Assembly (NCBI GenBank): GCA_009760855.2
Contig: WPIO01000008.1
Span: forward strand, 7,970,001-8,034,000
Origin: Cristatella mucedo
Lineage: Eukaryota; Bryozoa; Phylactolaemata; Cristatellidae
DNA: 64,000 nucleotides
Direction: 5' to 3'
Position numbers and translations under genes: made by a program. Position 1 is the stretch's first letter, and the number at the start of each line of letters is the position of its first letter. The notes under the pieces are model-generated. The model had not been told where the DNA came from. It was given only the letters and a program-made list of their open reading frames with translations, and made no database searches. This document shows positions 48,435 to 60,014 of the stretch, piece by piece.

Positions 48435-48710
48435 CCCCAGAGGTAAGGTGCTCGTACTGAACGAATCAGGTCGTCGGTTCAAGTCCTGAAGCATGCAATC
48501 CTGTCATGCCCACAGCAAGTGGGTTTGACAGCCGCCATGGCGCTTCGGCAGCCGAATAAATATTGAATGAGCCGATCTCCACTTAACGAGCGAGCACATC
48601 TCGGTCGCTTCGAGGTACATCGAGGCCGAGGTCAAGGCCAAGGCGCTTCCGGAGCCACATAAATAAGGCTATTGAATGAGCCGATCTCCACGTTAGGTTT
48701 CCCTTGAATT
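48435..48710 (+). mobile_element. tRNA-like SINE with duplicated 3' part
   Basis: GAGGTAAGGTGCTCG (A-box-like) and GTCGGTTCAAGTCCTGAAGC (B-box-like) lie about 35 bases apart. The following body contains GCGCTTCGGCAGCCGAATAA, ATATTGAATGAGCCGATCTC, and about 111 bases later a second, diverged copy of the same blocks. It does not fold into a clean tRNA. Confidence 0.5.
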
Positions 48711-50355
48711 GTGTCCGTGCTCCCTAGGGGTTCTTGACGAACTGAACGGCTTATGGGCTGGCGATATGAGAGTGATTTTGATGTTAGATTGCGATAGTAT
48801 CAGCAGCTTTGGTCAGCATCTTTTTCGCCACGGATTGCTAATAAATGCGTAGCCTGGGAATAAGGGGGCGGTTCCCATATACTTTTCAGAAATGCTTAGC
48901 ATTACGTTAAATTAACCATATTCAGAGGTGCATGAAATATTGCCCGACGCGAAAATTACTTTAAAGATCCATTGGTTACTCATCTCTACATTTATGCTGT
49001 AGTAGAATATCTAGCAGTTGGAAGCTCTTCTTGGTCGCTGTTGAACTTCGAGCGTCAGCTTCGCGAATGTGCAACCTCTAATGAAGCGACTTTATAATTA
49101 CTACTCGCTAATTCAAGTAGCACTGGGAGGTGCTATCAGACAAGGCGCACGCTAGGCTGTTCCTAATGCCGATTTAAAGGCCACAATAATGTTTCGAAAG
49201 CAGGGCTAGAATATAAACCTAAGCCTTCTGACTAACACCATCTTTCCTTCAGGATGTGAGATGACAAGTTGCTCAAGATTAAACCGGATGGCTTACGGCG
49301 TCTAGAGCAACTGCAGCGAGCAAGCTGTATTTCCGAGAGGCGCAGCCTTTCTGGGCTCGTTGATGCCATACAATGGTGGCAAACAGTGGATGCTGTTAAG
49401 TTGCACTTGGTCTCATCTGGCAAACTAGTGTCATGGAGGTTCTTTCTGGTCGTTGCTGCTGCTGTTAACCGTCGCCGAACGACTTGGACCGATGCGGATA
49501 GACAATCGAGTCTGCCGAAGGTGTCACTGGATTAGCTTCTTCTGTTTAACTCAAAATTGCTTCGGTACTGCAAACTACGGGTTTGCAATGCCGACCCTAT
49601 GCGCCCAGCCAGTAAGCTCGGTTTAGCACTGCCGCCTTAGCACTCGGCGAGTTACTTTTTAAGCACCCATTCACTGTTGGCCATGTAGCTTCATACAGTT
49701 CGAGTAGCCGTTACTACTCGTAGGGTCACACGGAGTCATGAGCACTTTTTTAAGATGCCCAAGGCGTAAGCCAACATGAGCCCAGATGATTCGATAAACC
49801 CACTGCTGACAAAGCTTGTTACAAAGTGTTCCCCAGCACAGTATTGCCACCAAGTTTTTCAACGGATGGGTGACTGACAACATCGTTCTACCAGCGTTCC
49901 ACCTATCGCTTAGACGGTGGCTGATAAATGGCATCTCATCTGCTTGGTAATTGTGTTTTCTTTAGTGTTCTGATCGTTGGCAGATGTAGAATGTGAAGTG
50001 CATTCGTATTGCGTGGGTGGCCTAATTCGTGTATACGAAGCTTGCTTTAAGGAAAATCTATAGATTCAGCGAACAGCAAGCCAATTAAGTATATTCGTAG
50101 CAGGAATGAGACCTGCATTACCTTTAAGGACAGTCAGAATGGCTTGTGTGGCCCTTGAATGCGAATAGATATTTGTTTCTAAAAGCTTGCAACCATCGAG
50201 ATATGCTTGACATTGATACGTCGCTTTCTAAATCCAAAAGTGATTCTTTCATTCATCTGCGAGCACATCTTTGCTTGATTCATAGTCAGTTAATGAGCAT
50301 GGATTTCCTAAGTTAACTTTCGATACTGAAAACTGGAACGGCTGCAGTCTTCCTA
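48711..50355. other. Intergenic, no gene recognised
   Basis: Frames up to 88 codons (for example 49269-49535 plus, 49671-49934 minus) with no recognised domain. Confidence 0.45.
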
Positions 50356-52188
50356 CGGGTAGACTGTGTTATCTCTTTCGGCGACGAAGCAACTTCTGCG
50401 TGCCGCTTACCTCAGGAAGTCGCTTTCATCAGGAAGTCGCTGGCGAGTTCCCCCGTCATGGTTACTTTCCGCCGAAACTACTAGAATATTTTGCTGCCCG
50501 TTTCCGTCTTTTTTTTCGAAGCCAGCTAAAGCGTACTACCAAATTAGAATGCGAGGCAGCGAAACCAGAATTTACCCTGACTTCAAAATTACGCCTACTG
50601 GACGTGCAGGGCTTTTGCTGAGCAGAAAAATGGTGGGCTTTTTGCAAAACAACCGTTGGTTGTAGGAGCCCCGCCGAGTTCTCCAATGACAATAGTGCAC
50701 GCAGTCCATTCAGTGCTGGGAGAAGTGACACGGAGCTGAGTTGACTTTGAGAAAGCAACCGGGAGTGCGTATCCGCCGGCACCTTTCGTTGCTAAGCTCC
50801 CAGCTGCCTTGCTTTACCTTCGCTGCCGCTTAATCACTAAGCATCGTATTTCTCGAGATCTCTAAAGAAGTGAATAGGTCGTGAGCTGCAATAAGTATGC
50901 GATTGGCTATGGTAACCGTGACACTTAAGTGAACAATACAATCAATACTTGATAGCTCGCTTTGACCTCTATTTTCGGAATACGGTGGCCGTACTTTCGC
51001 ACGGAAATAGTCACTAACTAATTGCTAGCCTGCACAAATCATTCGTAAGATTGCCAACCGAGTGTGCATACATGGATGAGTTCCTTATTAGCCCATCAAT
51101 TTCGCAATATTAAAGTAATGAAATGCACCTTTATGTCTCGCTAAAGATGTGACTGCAGTAAGTTATGGTGCCAATTAATGAGTCAGACTGCGACTACTAC
51201 CGCAGGGTTATGAGTGCACCTGCAGCTATGCGTCCGAGCCATGGCAGGCCATCATCTTAATCTTCTAAGTATTACGTTAAGTTAGACAAAGACATGTATG
51301 GAAGACTTAAAGAACTTTCACCTAATAATTATCAATTACTGCATGCCTTAAAGCCTCTTGCTATATAAGCGAGTACACAGCGAACGAATTTTCACCTCCA
51401 CGGAGTACGACCTTACTATGCGTTCTATAACATTTTTCCGGTTAATTTCTATTATGATTTTTTATGTAATGCAATTACATAGATGTAACTGCAGTAAACC
51501 ACAATGCCGAAGACAAAGTTAGACAGGGACTATACCGGCAGGGGTATGAGTGCACCTGTTGCCATTCTGCCGCCCCTTAGCAGGCAGTCATTTAAACCTG
51601 CTTCGTTCTAGTGGGTGGCAGTAACCTCTAAAGTAGGTATTCGTACGCCAGACTACGTTTTCACGACCAGTTGCGTTGGAATACGAATTCTAAGCGCTTT
51701 GAAATTGCCGATTTGTTGCTGAAACGGGAGCACTTTTGCTTGGAACGTCGAGGTGAAATGTTTGATTGTTGAAATGGCAAACAACTCGAGGTGAATCACT
51801 CTCAATTCCAAGGCTCAAGATGGCATACCATGTTAAGATAATTTTGAGAAAAACCACTGGACTTAAAAAATGGTCGTGGGGCACGAAGAAATTAAAGCTC
51901 AGTTTTAAACATATTGCTTTTGATCTTCGAACAAGTGAAATCCGAAAAAAGTAAGGTCTTATTGTTCTTCGGCAAGCTGCATTGGAGTCCTCCGTCTAAA
52001 TGGGATGGAAAAGTCATGGGGCCCGTATTTTTATTTGCGTCAGGCAGGTAGGAATTTTTGAAAGCCCGAAATATTTAAGGACTACTGATTCTTTTAAATG
52101 AAACTCCAGCAGTTTGATTCATGATAAAGACAAAAATGGGAGTAATTTTGAACGGTTTGTCTGTAACCTTAAAATTGCTGGACCTGTG

Positions 52189-52189
<1 letters not shown>

Positions 52190-52241
<52 letters not shown>

Positions 52242-52270
52242 CTCTCTCTATCTCTCTCTCTCTCTCTCCA
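52190..52270. repeat. (CT)n microsatellite
   Basis: Single CT tract of unit A. It joins the sequence that in unit B lies before the 54.64-kb tract directly to the sequence that there lies after the 55.81-kb tract. Confidence 0.95.
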
Positions 52271-52621
52271 CGTGCATCTTCGGTCAAAACTTGCACTACA
52301 ATTTAAATATTGACTTCAGGTGGCTCCGTTAGTCAGCATACTGTGGCTATTTTAGTCATAGCAGGCACGAGGACGTGAGCAGATCATGTTCTTCAAACCA
52401 AGTCCTATAGATTTGCCACTATGCTATTGCATCAGGTAGTGAAACAGTTTCTAAAATGCTCGACGATGGTAAAACGTACATGGAATTAACTTTGTGAAGT
52501 AAGAAAGCGCAAGGAGGCTAATGCTAAATGAACTAATAGAGGCCTCCTCTCACCTGCCTCTTTGCAGGACTTCATAAGCTGCTACAACTGTTTGGCTGGC
52601 TGCAGGTCGAAAAGGTTGAAG

Positions 52622-53060
52622 ATGGCTCAAGACGAGCAGAAACTTTCAGATAGAAACGAAACGCTGATTAAGGATATGATGAATTTGGCTGACGAAATCA
52701 AAAGCTAAACACAGAAATTATAGTTCTAGCTGAAGAAGAGCAGAAACTAACTGCAGAAATGCGTAAGCTGGCAGATAGAAAGCAGGAGATGGCTAAGATA
52801 GGTAAATAAAGAAATGCTAAAGCTTGCCCACGAAGAACAGAAAAAACCCGAAGAAATACCGAAGCTACCTACAAGAAAGTTAAACCTGACTAAAGACTTT
52901 CTGAAGCTGGCTGCATTAAAGCAGACGCGTGTTTAAGAACAACAGAAGATAGGTAAAGAAATTTCGAAGTTGACTGAGGAACTGCACAAGCTTTCCAAAG
53001 AAATACTGATGCCGGCCAACGAACGTCAGGAGCTGCCTTTGTCAAAGTAGAGGTCACCCT
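52622..53060 (+). pseudogene. Coiled-coil protein gene, disabled copy
   Basis: Starts MAQDEQKLSDRNETL, close to MAQDKQKLAKEML of the intact copy at 56408, and keeps the same upstream acceptor (CCTCTTTGCAG, ending 52567) and the downstream ATTCAATAAAGCTGC. Stops and frameshifts break it: the first frame ends after 28 codons at 52706, where a base is missing or added relative to the intact copy. Heptad-repeat fragments (IVLAEEEQKL, EMLKLAHEEQKK, FLKLAALKQ) continue in other frames. Decayed paralogue. Confidence 0.85.
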
Positions 53061-53110
53061 GAAAAGACGGTGGACATTGGCTAAAGAACAGCTAATGCCG
53101 TATGGCATTC

Positions 53111-53116
53111 AATAAA
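53111..53116 (+). terminator. Poly(A) signal AATAAA of the disabled copy
   Basis: AATAAA in CATTCAATAAAGCTGC. The same 16 bases occur after the intact copy (57255-57260), so the 3' end was conserved in the duplication. Confidence 0.6.
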
Positions 53117-54639
53117 GCTGCCTTCACTACCTCATCAGCCTGACCAGCGACAGCTGCTGCTGTCTGTGCAACGACAGCAGCTGAAAAACTGGAACAAGAA
53201 GTGACCTGCAAAAATTCTGCGACACGCCACGGTAACCGCGAGCTGTATTTAAGTGAAACAATCAATGGTTGCCGACAGGTTTGCACGTTTCGGCCTGTAA
53301 GCTTGTCAATGCCTATCCTATGCCTCTGGACGGAAAGGAAGTCACTAGCGTTGGGCTAGCTAGAGCAGATAAGCCACGATTTTGCACGCTGATTTTGCAT
53401 TCGTTACAAGGATTATAAAAAGGGTGATATTTGTACCGCGTGTAATTTTTTATGCTTTCTTTTGAGATGTAATGCAATAGATGTGATTCCTGTTAACCGC
53501 AATGCCTAAGGCTAAGTCAGACTGGGATTGCACCGGCACGGTATTGGTGCACCGGCAGATATGCAACTACACCTTGGAAGGCCGTCATCTTAATCTTCTC
53601 CATATTAAGTCTTGTTTTGGCATGTTCATATAGTTAACAACTTAAAGAATATGCATTTTGTAATTACGTATTATTGCACGCCATAAAGTCGCTTGCTATA
53701 GATAACTGTACCTACCGAAGAAAGTTTCGCCTCGAAGAAGTACAATCTCAGTAAATGTTTTGGCTCACGGTTGATTCTTATGCACAAAAAAGCAATCGAG
53801 ACTATTCTTCCAACGCCAGCTGACGCACATTTTTAGGCTCTCCTTCAAGAAACTTTTATCGTGCGTGCTTCAGTTGAAACTAACTCTAATCAAGCGTGAA
53901 ATAATTCAGCTGCAGAAGCAGCCACTCACAGCAATGAAAAGCCGCATCCTACAACTGAACGTTTCAGCGAATCGGCTACGTCGTAGAGTGTAGGCCTATA
54001 ACGCAGGTGAAATCTGAGCCGCTTCGTCACTCTCACTTTTGTCTAGCAATTGGCTGTAAGCTGAAAAGTACGTATCCGTAGGTTAGACCATGTGTTCACG
54101 ATCATTTGCAATCGAATACGAATAGCATTTTTAACTTACCAGTTTTTCGTTGAAATAGTAACACTCGAGCTAGTCACGTTAAGGTGAAGTATATTTTGAA
54201 AGGGCATTCGAGCTGAGCAAGAGTGCGCTTAATTTTAGGGCTCTACGTAACATCCCGTGTAAAGATATATTGAGAAAATCCGTTAGACTTGAAGAAGGTG
54301 CGTGCGATGCGACTGCAGTACTGTTCAATTTCAAGAATTTCGCTTTGGGTTTTCGACCAAGTTATATCATATACAAATACGGTTTTATGTCCTTGGGCGA
54401 GCAGCATTGGATACCACTCCTATCTATATGTCACGGAGAAGCGGTGGCGGCCCACTTTTCCGATTGTGTCAGGAAGTTAGGAATTTTCCAAAGCTCCAAC
54501 ATTTAACAGGCACTGATTCTTTTCAATAGTACAACGAAAGTTTGATTTATGATATATAGAAAACGGAGTGCTAAGGTGGAGAAGAAAGTCCGCGACCCTA
54601 AACATTGCTTGACCCGCGACTGTCTCAGAAACACTCAAG

Positions 54640-54800
54640 CTCTCTCCCTCTCTCTCTTTCTCACTCTCTCTTTCTCTTGTTTTTTTCCTTCTCTCTCACA
54701 CACCCTTTTTCTCTCTCACTCACTTTTTCTCTCTCTATCGTTGTCCGTCTCTCTTGCTCTTTACTTCTGTATCCGGCTTTCTCTCCTTCTCTTTCTCTAT
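54640..54800. repeat. CT-rich microsatellite
   Basis: CTCTCTTTCTCACT-type imperfect repeat, first CT tract of unit B. It is the counterpart of the tracts at 52.19 and 59.49 kb. Confidence 0.9.
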
Positions 54801-54827
54801 CTTCTAAGTAATCCACATCTCTTTAAT

Positions 54828-54940
54828 AAAAATAATAATAATAATAATGCACTCAATCAAGCGGCCTTAAAAAACTCAATCACTTTCTTGGCGACTTAAA
54901 TTTGCTGCAAAGGGAAGCGCGACTCAATCTGAGTAATAGC
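54828..54940 (-). mobile_element. LINE 3' end, 5'-truncated
   Basis: (TAA)n, then CACTCAATCAAGCGGCCTTA, AAAACTCAATCACTTTCTTG and ATTTGCTGCAAAGGGAAGCG, a diverged reverse complement of the family tail. Inserted just after the CT tract of unit B and absent from the other units. Confidence 0.75.
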
Positions 54941-55806
54941 TCTATTTTTTTCTCTTGCACGTACTCCACATCACTTTGTAAGTCGAAGCGTAGCCCCGTT
55001 GTGTGAGTTTTCCGTAATTACAAAAAGACCTCTTTCCGGATTACTACTTTGGTTTTACTACCAAGCCATCCTATTTCCACTGAGAAGAATTACACAGCTT
55101 AAGGAGTGCTGAAATCACGTGATCCTCACGCAATTAAGTCAAAGGGTCTGTGCCACAGCCTTTCGGTTGACAAACATTTATACCTGCTGGACGTTTCAAC
55201 CGTTTTACTATAGGCTAAGCGATTGATAGCAAAACATGAAACTTGGCCGCAACAGCTCTATAGCAATTTATCATATGTTTTATGGAGCAAAGCGATTCTT
55301 AGAAATGCTCAGAAGATTTGAAAGGGCAACTTGTAGAAAAATTATTAGGGCTGACGGGGACCGCCGAGGTAAATACAGCTAGGTATAGCACATTTTTAAT
55401 AAATGCAATAACTGCAAAAAACTCGCTAAATTCCGGATATTGACTTGACGAATCATCTAAAAACCAACGGTCAGGCATTGCTGCAGTTTGATACTACCGG
55501 ATAACTTGGGCGTTCGCGGTCAAGGACGGCTGACTTTGCTTGAGCTCACGCTGCAAGAACGCGTCGAGCCTATTCGTTGCTTCCAGTCGGTAGTGCAACG
55601 GTGTCACTCAGTCTAGGGTGCTGTTGTAGAGTGCACAAGGTAAGAGGTCTAAGCTTGGCATTTCAAAGCACCTTTCGACGGTGGGAAAAAGCTTGCTTGC
55701 TGCCGATTCAAGATACAACTTGAAGGCTGTGAGCCAGAGCTGTTTTCGGTGGTGTCATTCGGGGCCAATTCTGCACGTTACCGCACAGTGAAAGCGTGCA
55801 GTAGTC

Positions 55807-55882
55807 GTGTTCTCTCTCGCTGTCTCTCTCTCACTCTCGCTGTATCTCTCTTGCTGTCTCTCTCTCTCTCTGTCTCTCTCTC

Positions 55883-55915
<33 letters not shown>

Positions 55916-55918
55916 CTC

Positions 55919-56005
<87 letters not shown>

Positions 56006-56045
56006 GTCTCTCTCTTACTCTCTGTCACTCTCTCGCTCGGTCGCG
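55807..56045. repeat. CT/TCTG microsatellite
   Basis: About 240 bases of CT with CTGT units, second CT tract of unit B. The Ser/Leu-only frames over it are artefacts. Confidence 0.95.
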
Positions 56046-56407
56046 CTCTATCTGTCCTCATGACTTGTCGACCGTTACTTGCATTATACTTTAAATATTG
56101 ACTTCTGGTGGCTTAGTTTTTCAGTATGCAGTAGCTTGTATAGTCGTAGCAGGCAAAAGCACATTAGCATGTCATATTATTCTATACGAGCCCTATCGAT
56201 TTGCCGCCATGCTAGTGCAGCGAGAAGTAAAACAGTCGTTCAAATCTTTGACAACGTTTAATCGTACCTAGAACTACCCTAGTGAAGTAGGAAAGCGCGA
56301 GGAAGGAAATGCTAATTGAACTAATAGAGACCTCGTTTCAATGGCCTCTTTGCAGGACTTGAAAAGCTGCAACAGCCGTTTAGCTGGCTGAAGGAGAAAA
56401 GGCGAAG

Positions 56408-57190
56408 ATGGCTCAAGACAAGCAGAAGCTCGCTAAAGAAATGCTGGAGCTGGCTGCAGAACACGGGGAACTGCTTGCTGATACGATAAAGGTGGCTAAA
56501 GAAAAGCAAGAGCTCATTAAACAAATGCTGAAACTGGCTGACGAAAAGCAAAAGCTAGCTGTAACATTTCCTACGCAGGCTGACGAAACGACGATGCTAA
56601 GTGAACAAAGGCTGAATCTGGCGAAGGAAAAGCTGGCGTTGGCTGAAGAAAAGGGGAATTCAGCTACAGACGTGCTCGCTAAAAAAAAGCAAAACCTAGC
56701 TGAAGAATTGCTGAAGCTTGCTGGAAGAACCCAGAAGTTGGCTAATACTACACACAAGTTGGCTGCAAAAAAGCAGAGTTTAGCTAAAGAAATGCTCATG
56801 CAGGCCATAGAAAATCAGAAGTTATTCCAACAAGACCTGGTTTTGTTGCAAGAAAACCAGAAATTAGATGGAGAAATTCTGAATCCGGCAAACCGAAAGC
56901 GGAAGATAAATGACGACATTCTGAAACTGGCTGCAAGAAACCAGAAGATATATGTAGAAATGGTAATTCCGGCTGAAGAAGAGCAGAAACTAGCTATAGA
57001 ACTTTTGAATCTGGTTGTAAGACAGCTGAAGCTGGCTGAAGAGTTTCCGAAGCTGGCTGAAGAGCAGCAGAAATGTATTGAAAAACAGCAGAAGAACGGT
57101 ATGGACATTTTTGAGGTGGCTGCGGAACTTTTCAAGCTTTATAAAGAAACACTGAAGCTGATCAATGAACCGCAGAAACCGCTTCAATGA
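56408..57190 (+). CDS. Heptad-repeat coiled-coil protein, intact copy, 260 residues
   Basis: One uninterrupted frame from MAQDKQKLAKEMLELAAE to LINEPQKPLQ-stop. Nearly the whole protein is a 14-residue (two-heptad) repeat of the form LLKLAxExQKLAxE, about 16 copies, with Leu-Ala every seven residues and Lys/Glu/Gln between, for example MLKLADEKQKLAVT and ILKLAARNQKIYVE. This predicts a long alpha-helical coiled coil. There is no signal peptide and no membrane segment. The leader before the ATG ends a conserved intron acceptor (GGCCTCTTTGCAG, ending 56355), so a 5' non-coding exon lies upstream, not located. AATAAA at 57255 ends the transcript. The last quarter is more diverged. I do not recognise the family; helical repeats of this kind arise easily, so function is unknown. 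A related disabled copy lies 3.8 kb upstream. Confidence 0.8.
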   Translation: MAQDKQKLAKEMLELAAEHGELLADTIKVAKEKQELIKQMLKLADEKQKLAVTFPTQADETTMLSEQRLNLAKEKLALAEEKGNSATDVLAKKKQNLAEELLKLAGRTQKLANTTHKLAAKKQSLAKEMLMQAIENQKLFQQDLVLLQENQKLDGEILNPANRKRKINDDILKLAARNQKIYVEMVIPAEEEQKLAIELLNLVVRQLKLAEEFPKLAEEQQKCIEKQQKNGMDIFEVAAELFKLYKETLKLINEPQKPLQ

Positions 57191-57254
57191 AAGTTGAGGC
57201 AGTCCTGCAAAACGGCTGACGTAGGCTAGCTATAGTTAACGAGCTCTGGCATTC

Positions 57255-57260
57255 AATAAA
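57255..57260 (+). terminator. Poly(A) signal AATAAA of the coiled-coil gene
   Basis: Lies 65 bases after the stop codon in CATTCAATAAAGCTGC, shared with the disabled copy. Confidence 0.7.
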
Positions 57261-58717
57261 GCTGCATTCAGCACCTCGACGACCAGTCTTGCGACGACTG
57301 CTACTGGATGTGCAACTAGAGCAACTGAAATAACTACAATACCTGCAGCCTTTCGACGATTAGACTGCTGAATCGCTTCCAGCGACTAAGCTACCTCTGC
57401 TTGCCCATTACATCAGGAAGTCTTGGGTGAGTTTACCTGTCAAGGTCTTTATCAGACGAAACTAATAAATTCTTTCGCCTCCCATTTTCGTCTTTTGTTT
57501 TGCGAAGCCAGCTAAGGCGAACCGCCTTGTTACAGTGCGAGGCAGCGAAACCACAATTCATTACGACTTTAATATTACACCATCGTGAATAAAAAAAATA
57601 CCATCGATTATAGGAGTCCTACCAAGCTAGCCAATGACCATAGTGCATGCAGTGCTAGGTGAAGTGACGCAGAGCTGCTACGACTTCGACAAAGCGATTG
57701 GGAGTGATTGTCTACCGTTAACTTCGTCACAAAATTCGCAGCTGCCCCGCTCTGATTTTGCTGCCGCTTAATCTCTCAAAATTGTATTTCCCATGATCTC
57801 TAAGCAAGTGAAGAAGCCGTCAGCTGCTAGAAGCCTGAGACTGGCTTTGGTAGCCGTGAGACGTAAGTAAATTAAACATTAGATGGTTGACAGCCCGTTT
57901 TGACCTCTCTTTTTCAGAATGTGTGTGCCATACTTTCGCACGGTAAAGTCGCTAACGATTTGCTAGCCTGCACAGATCAGTCGAAAGATTGTCTGCCGAG
58001 TGTGTGAAAATTAGTGAGATTGGAAATAGTGTGTTAACTATCCAGGTGATGAAGAAATAAAATGCGCCATTTTGTTACTTCGAAGGTGCAACTGCATTGA
58101 ATCACGGCGCCAAAGGCTGACTCAGACTATGACTATACTGGCAGGGTTATGAGTACACCTGCGTAAATGCCGCCGAGCATTGGCAGGCCATCACCTTATT
58201 CACTCGCATTACGTTAAGATGGATAAACGCATATAGGGAGCATAAGTTGGACCTAATAATTATGCGTGACGTCACGCCATATAGCCTCTTGCTACAGATG
58301 CTAGTACCTACGGAACGAGTTTTCGCCTACAGTGAGTACTATCTTAAAATATTCCTTGGCTCACGGATGATTGCCCAGTATTATAAAGCCATCTAGACTA
58401 ACATTCCTGTGCTGGCGAATGAGAAATTGTAATGTTTATGTGCGAGCTACCTCTATCATAGGTGCTTGTTTTAAACTTATGCTAGTCATGCATGGAACAA
58501 TCCAGAGACAAAATCAGGCGCTCACAGCATTATAATGCCGCATCCCAGAACGACTGGTTAAGGGAAGCAGCCAGGTCATAGAGGGTATGTCTATACTGTA
58601 CCTCCGCTTGAAAACCGTAGGCGACAGAAGCTTTAGCTCTGCAGTTCGTCGACTGTGGAGCTCCATTCCACGATGCTGACACAACGAAAACCACTCTCCT
58701 GGTTCCATCAATTGATC

Positions 58718-58860
58718 ATTCTTTTCAGCAATCGTGAGCTTCTACTACCATGCTACTCACTACCTTAATTGCCCTCTTGACTCTGCAATACTTCTCACTT
58801 CGTCTTTGTTACGTGAGATGAAGTCTTTAGGCGACCGAATGTGTACCGAATTTGGTTTAG
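58718..58860 (-). repeat. Interspersed repeat family Y, copy 3
   Basis: The inverse of 42.84-42.98 kb: CGGTACACATTCGGTCGCCT, GACTTCATCTCACGT, GCAGAGTC and GGTAGTGAGTAGCA on the minus strand. The plus-strand frame at 58734-59012 crosses it without any domain. The strand given is the orientation relative to copies 1 and 2. Confidence 0.6.
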
Positions 58861-59489
58861 CCTGTCAGTGCCTTATACTCATTCTTTGCCATAATAATCA
58901 AGTAGTCTCTGTTGCATTGTGGAGCTACAGAATGAGATACATTAGGTTACCTCTTGGATCTGAACATTGCACCATGTCGTCAAGACCAGTTGCGTTTGAA
59001 ATTAAATTTTGATCTTTGTTCATGGAAGCACTTGTGCGTTTGACATGAAGCTGAAATAAATTTTTATTTGGAAATCGCAACAGACTAGAGGCGGATTGGA
59101 CTCACTTGCGATGCTCAATTTGGCATATCGTCTTTCCATAGTATGGGAAAAAGTTTCGACCTAAAAAAGCAGTGCCTAGAGTGGGCAACACTAAAGCTAT
59201 TTTCAGGAATCTTCGAATTTATTTTTGACCAAATTCTATCCGAGAAAAATAGGGTCTTATTCAACTCAGGCATCTGGATTCGCGACCACCTCGGTATTTT
59301 TGTAATGGACAAATGGTAGAGGTTTTAATTTCTTGTTATACTAAACAGTAGAGACTTCCCGAAAGCTGATAAACTTGAACAGCTGCTCTTTTACTAAAAT
59401 GGAAATGCTGAAATTTGATTAACGGGAGTGAGCAAATTGAATGCCAACATTAAATGGAAAGTTCGTGACCTTATAAATTGCTTGACCTG

Positions 59490-59565
59490 CGACTCTCTCT
59501 TTCTCTCACTCTTTCTCTCTCTCTCTCTCTCTTTCTCTCTATGTGATTTGGTCTCTTTCTATTTA
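59490..59565. repeat. CT-rich microsatellite
   Basis: CTCTCTTTCTCTCACTC-type tract of unit C, counterpart of 52.19 and 54.64 kb. Confidence 0.9.
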
Positions 59566-60014
59566 TCTTTGTTCCTCTCCCTTGCGCCAGCTCTCACTCT
59601 TGGTACTTCACCCTCTCTCTTTGCCTACCTAGCCTGCGCTCCTTACCTCTCCTTATGGGGAAGCGCCTCTGCAGAATATGGCTGTCCTGTGATTACAAAC
59701 TCGACTCATTAACAGTTACCAGTTAGTTCGACTGCCAAGCCATTGAAGTTTCAGTACGGAAGAATTTAAGAGCTTCAGTCGTGCTAGCATCATAGGATCG
59801 CATGCAATTTTCGCCTCCTGGCGTAGAGCCCTCTAACGGGTGTTTGTGTTCATAGCAGAATTCTTCCTAGAACCGAAGTTCTTGAAAACATCGTATACGG
59901 AAACGATACAGCTAAGACCTGTTTACAATTATTCTGATTGTCATTTGTTGTTTGATTGTTATTCTGATTGTTTTGACTGTTGCTCATAAGAAATTACGTA
60001 GCTATGGATATCTA

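Larger units (their letters stand above)
50360..53290 (+). repeat. Tandem unit A of the coiled-coil gene array
   Basis: Blocks in order match unit C at 57.4-59.5 kb: the GCGAGGCAGCGAAACCAGAA block (50.55 kb), GTGACACGGAGCTG (50.73), TTGCTAGCCTGCACA (51.02), GGGTTATGAGTGCACCTG (51.2, with a second copy near 51.54), GCCTCTTGCTATA (51.35), GACCAGTTGCGTT (51.67), and then a CT tract at 52.19. After the CT tract the leader block TTTAAATATTGACTTCAGGT and the coiled-coil pseudogene match unit B. The block present in unit B between its two CT tracts is missing here. Confidence 0.75.
53440..57300 (+). repeat. Tandem unit B of the coiled-coil gene array
   Basis: Matches units A and C in order: GTAATGCAATAGATGTGATT (53.47 kb), AAAGTCGCTTGCTATAG (53.69), GCAATGAAAAGCCGCATCC (53.93), a block at 54.1, another at 54.24-54.54, and a CT tract at 54.64. 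A LINE tail and a block at 55.0-55.7 kb follow that has its counterpart at 59.70-59.80 plus 63.48-63.96 kb in unit C. Then come a second CT tract (55.81), the leader block TTTAAATATTGACTTCTGGT and the intact gene. The first blocks of units A and C (50.36-51.07, 57.4-58.0 kb) are absent from this unit. Confidence 0.75.

Noticed and set aside
50366-50665. 99-codon plus-strand frame at the start of tandem unit A
   Set aside because: The homologous block in unit C (57.4-57.6 kb) carries stops and indels, so it is not under coding constraint.
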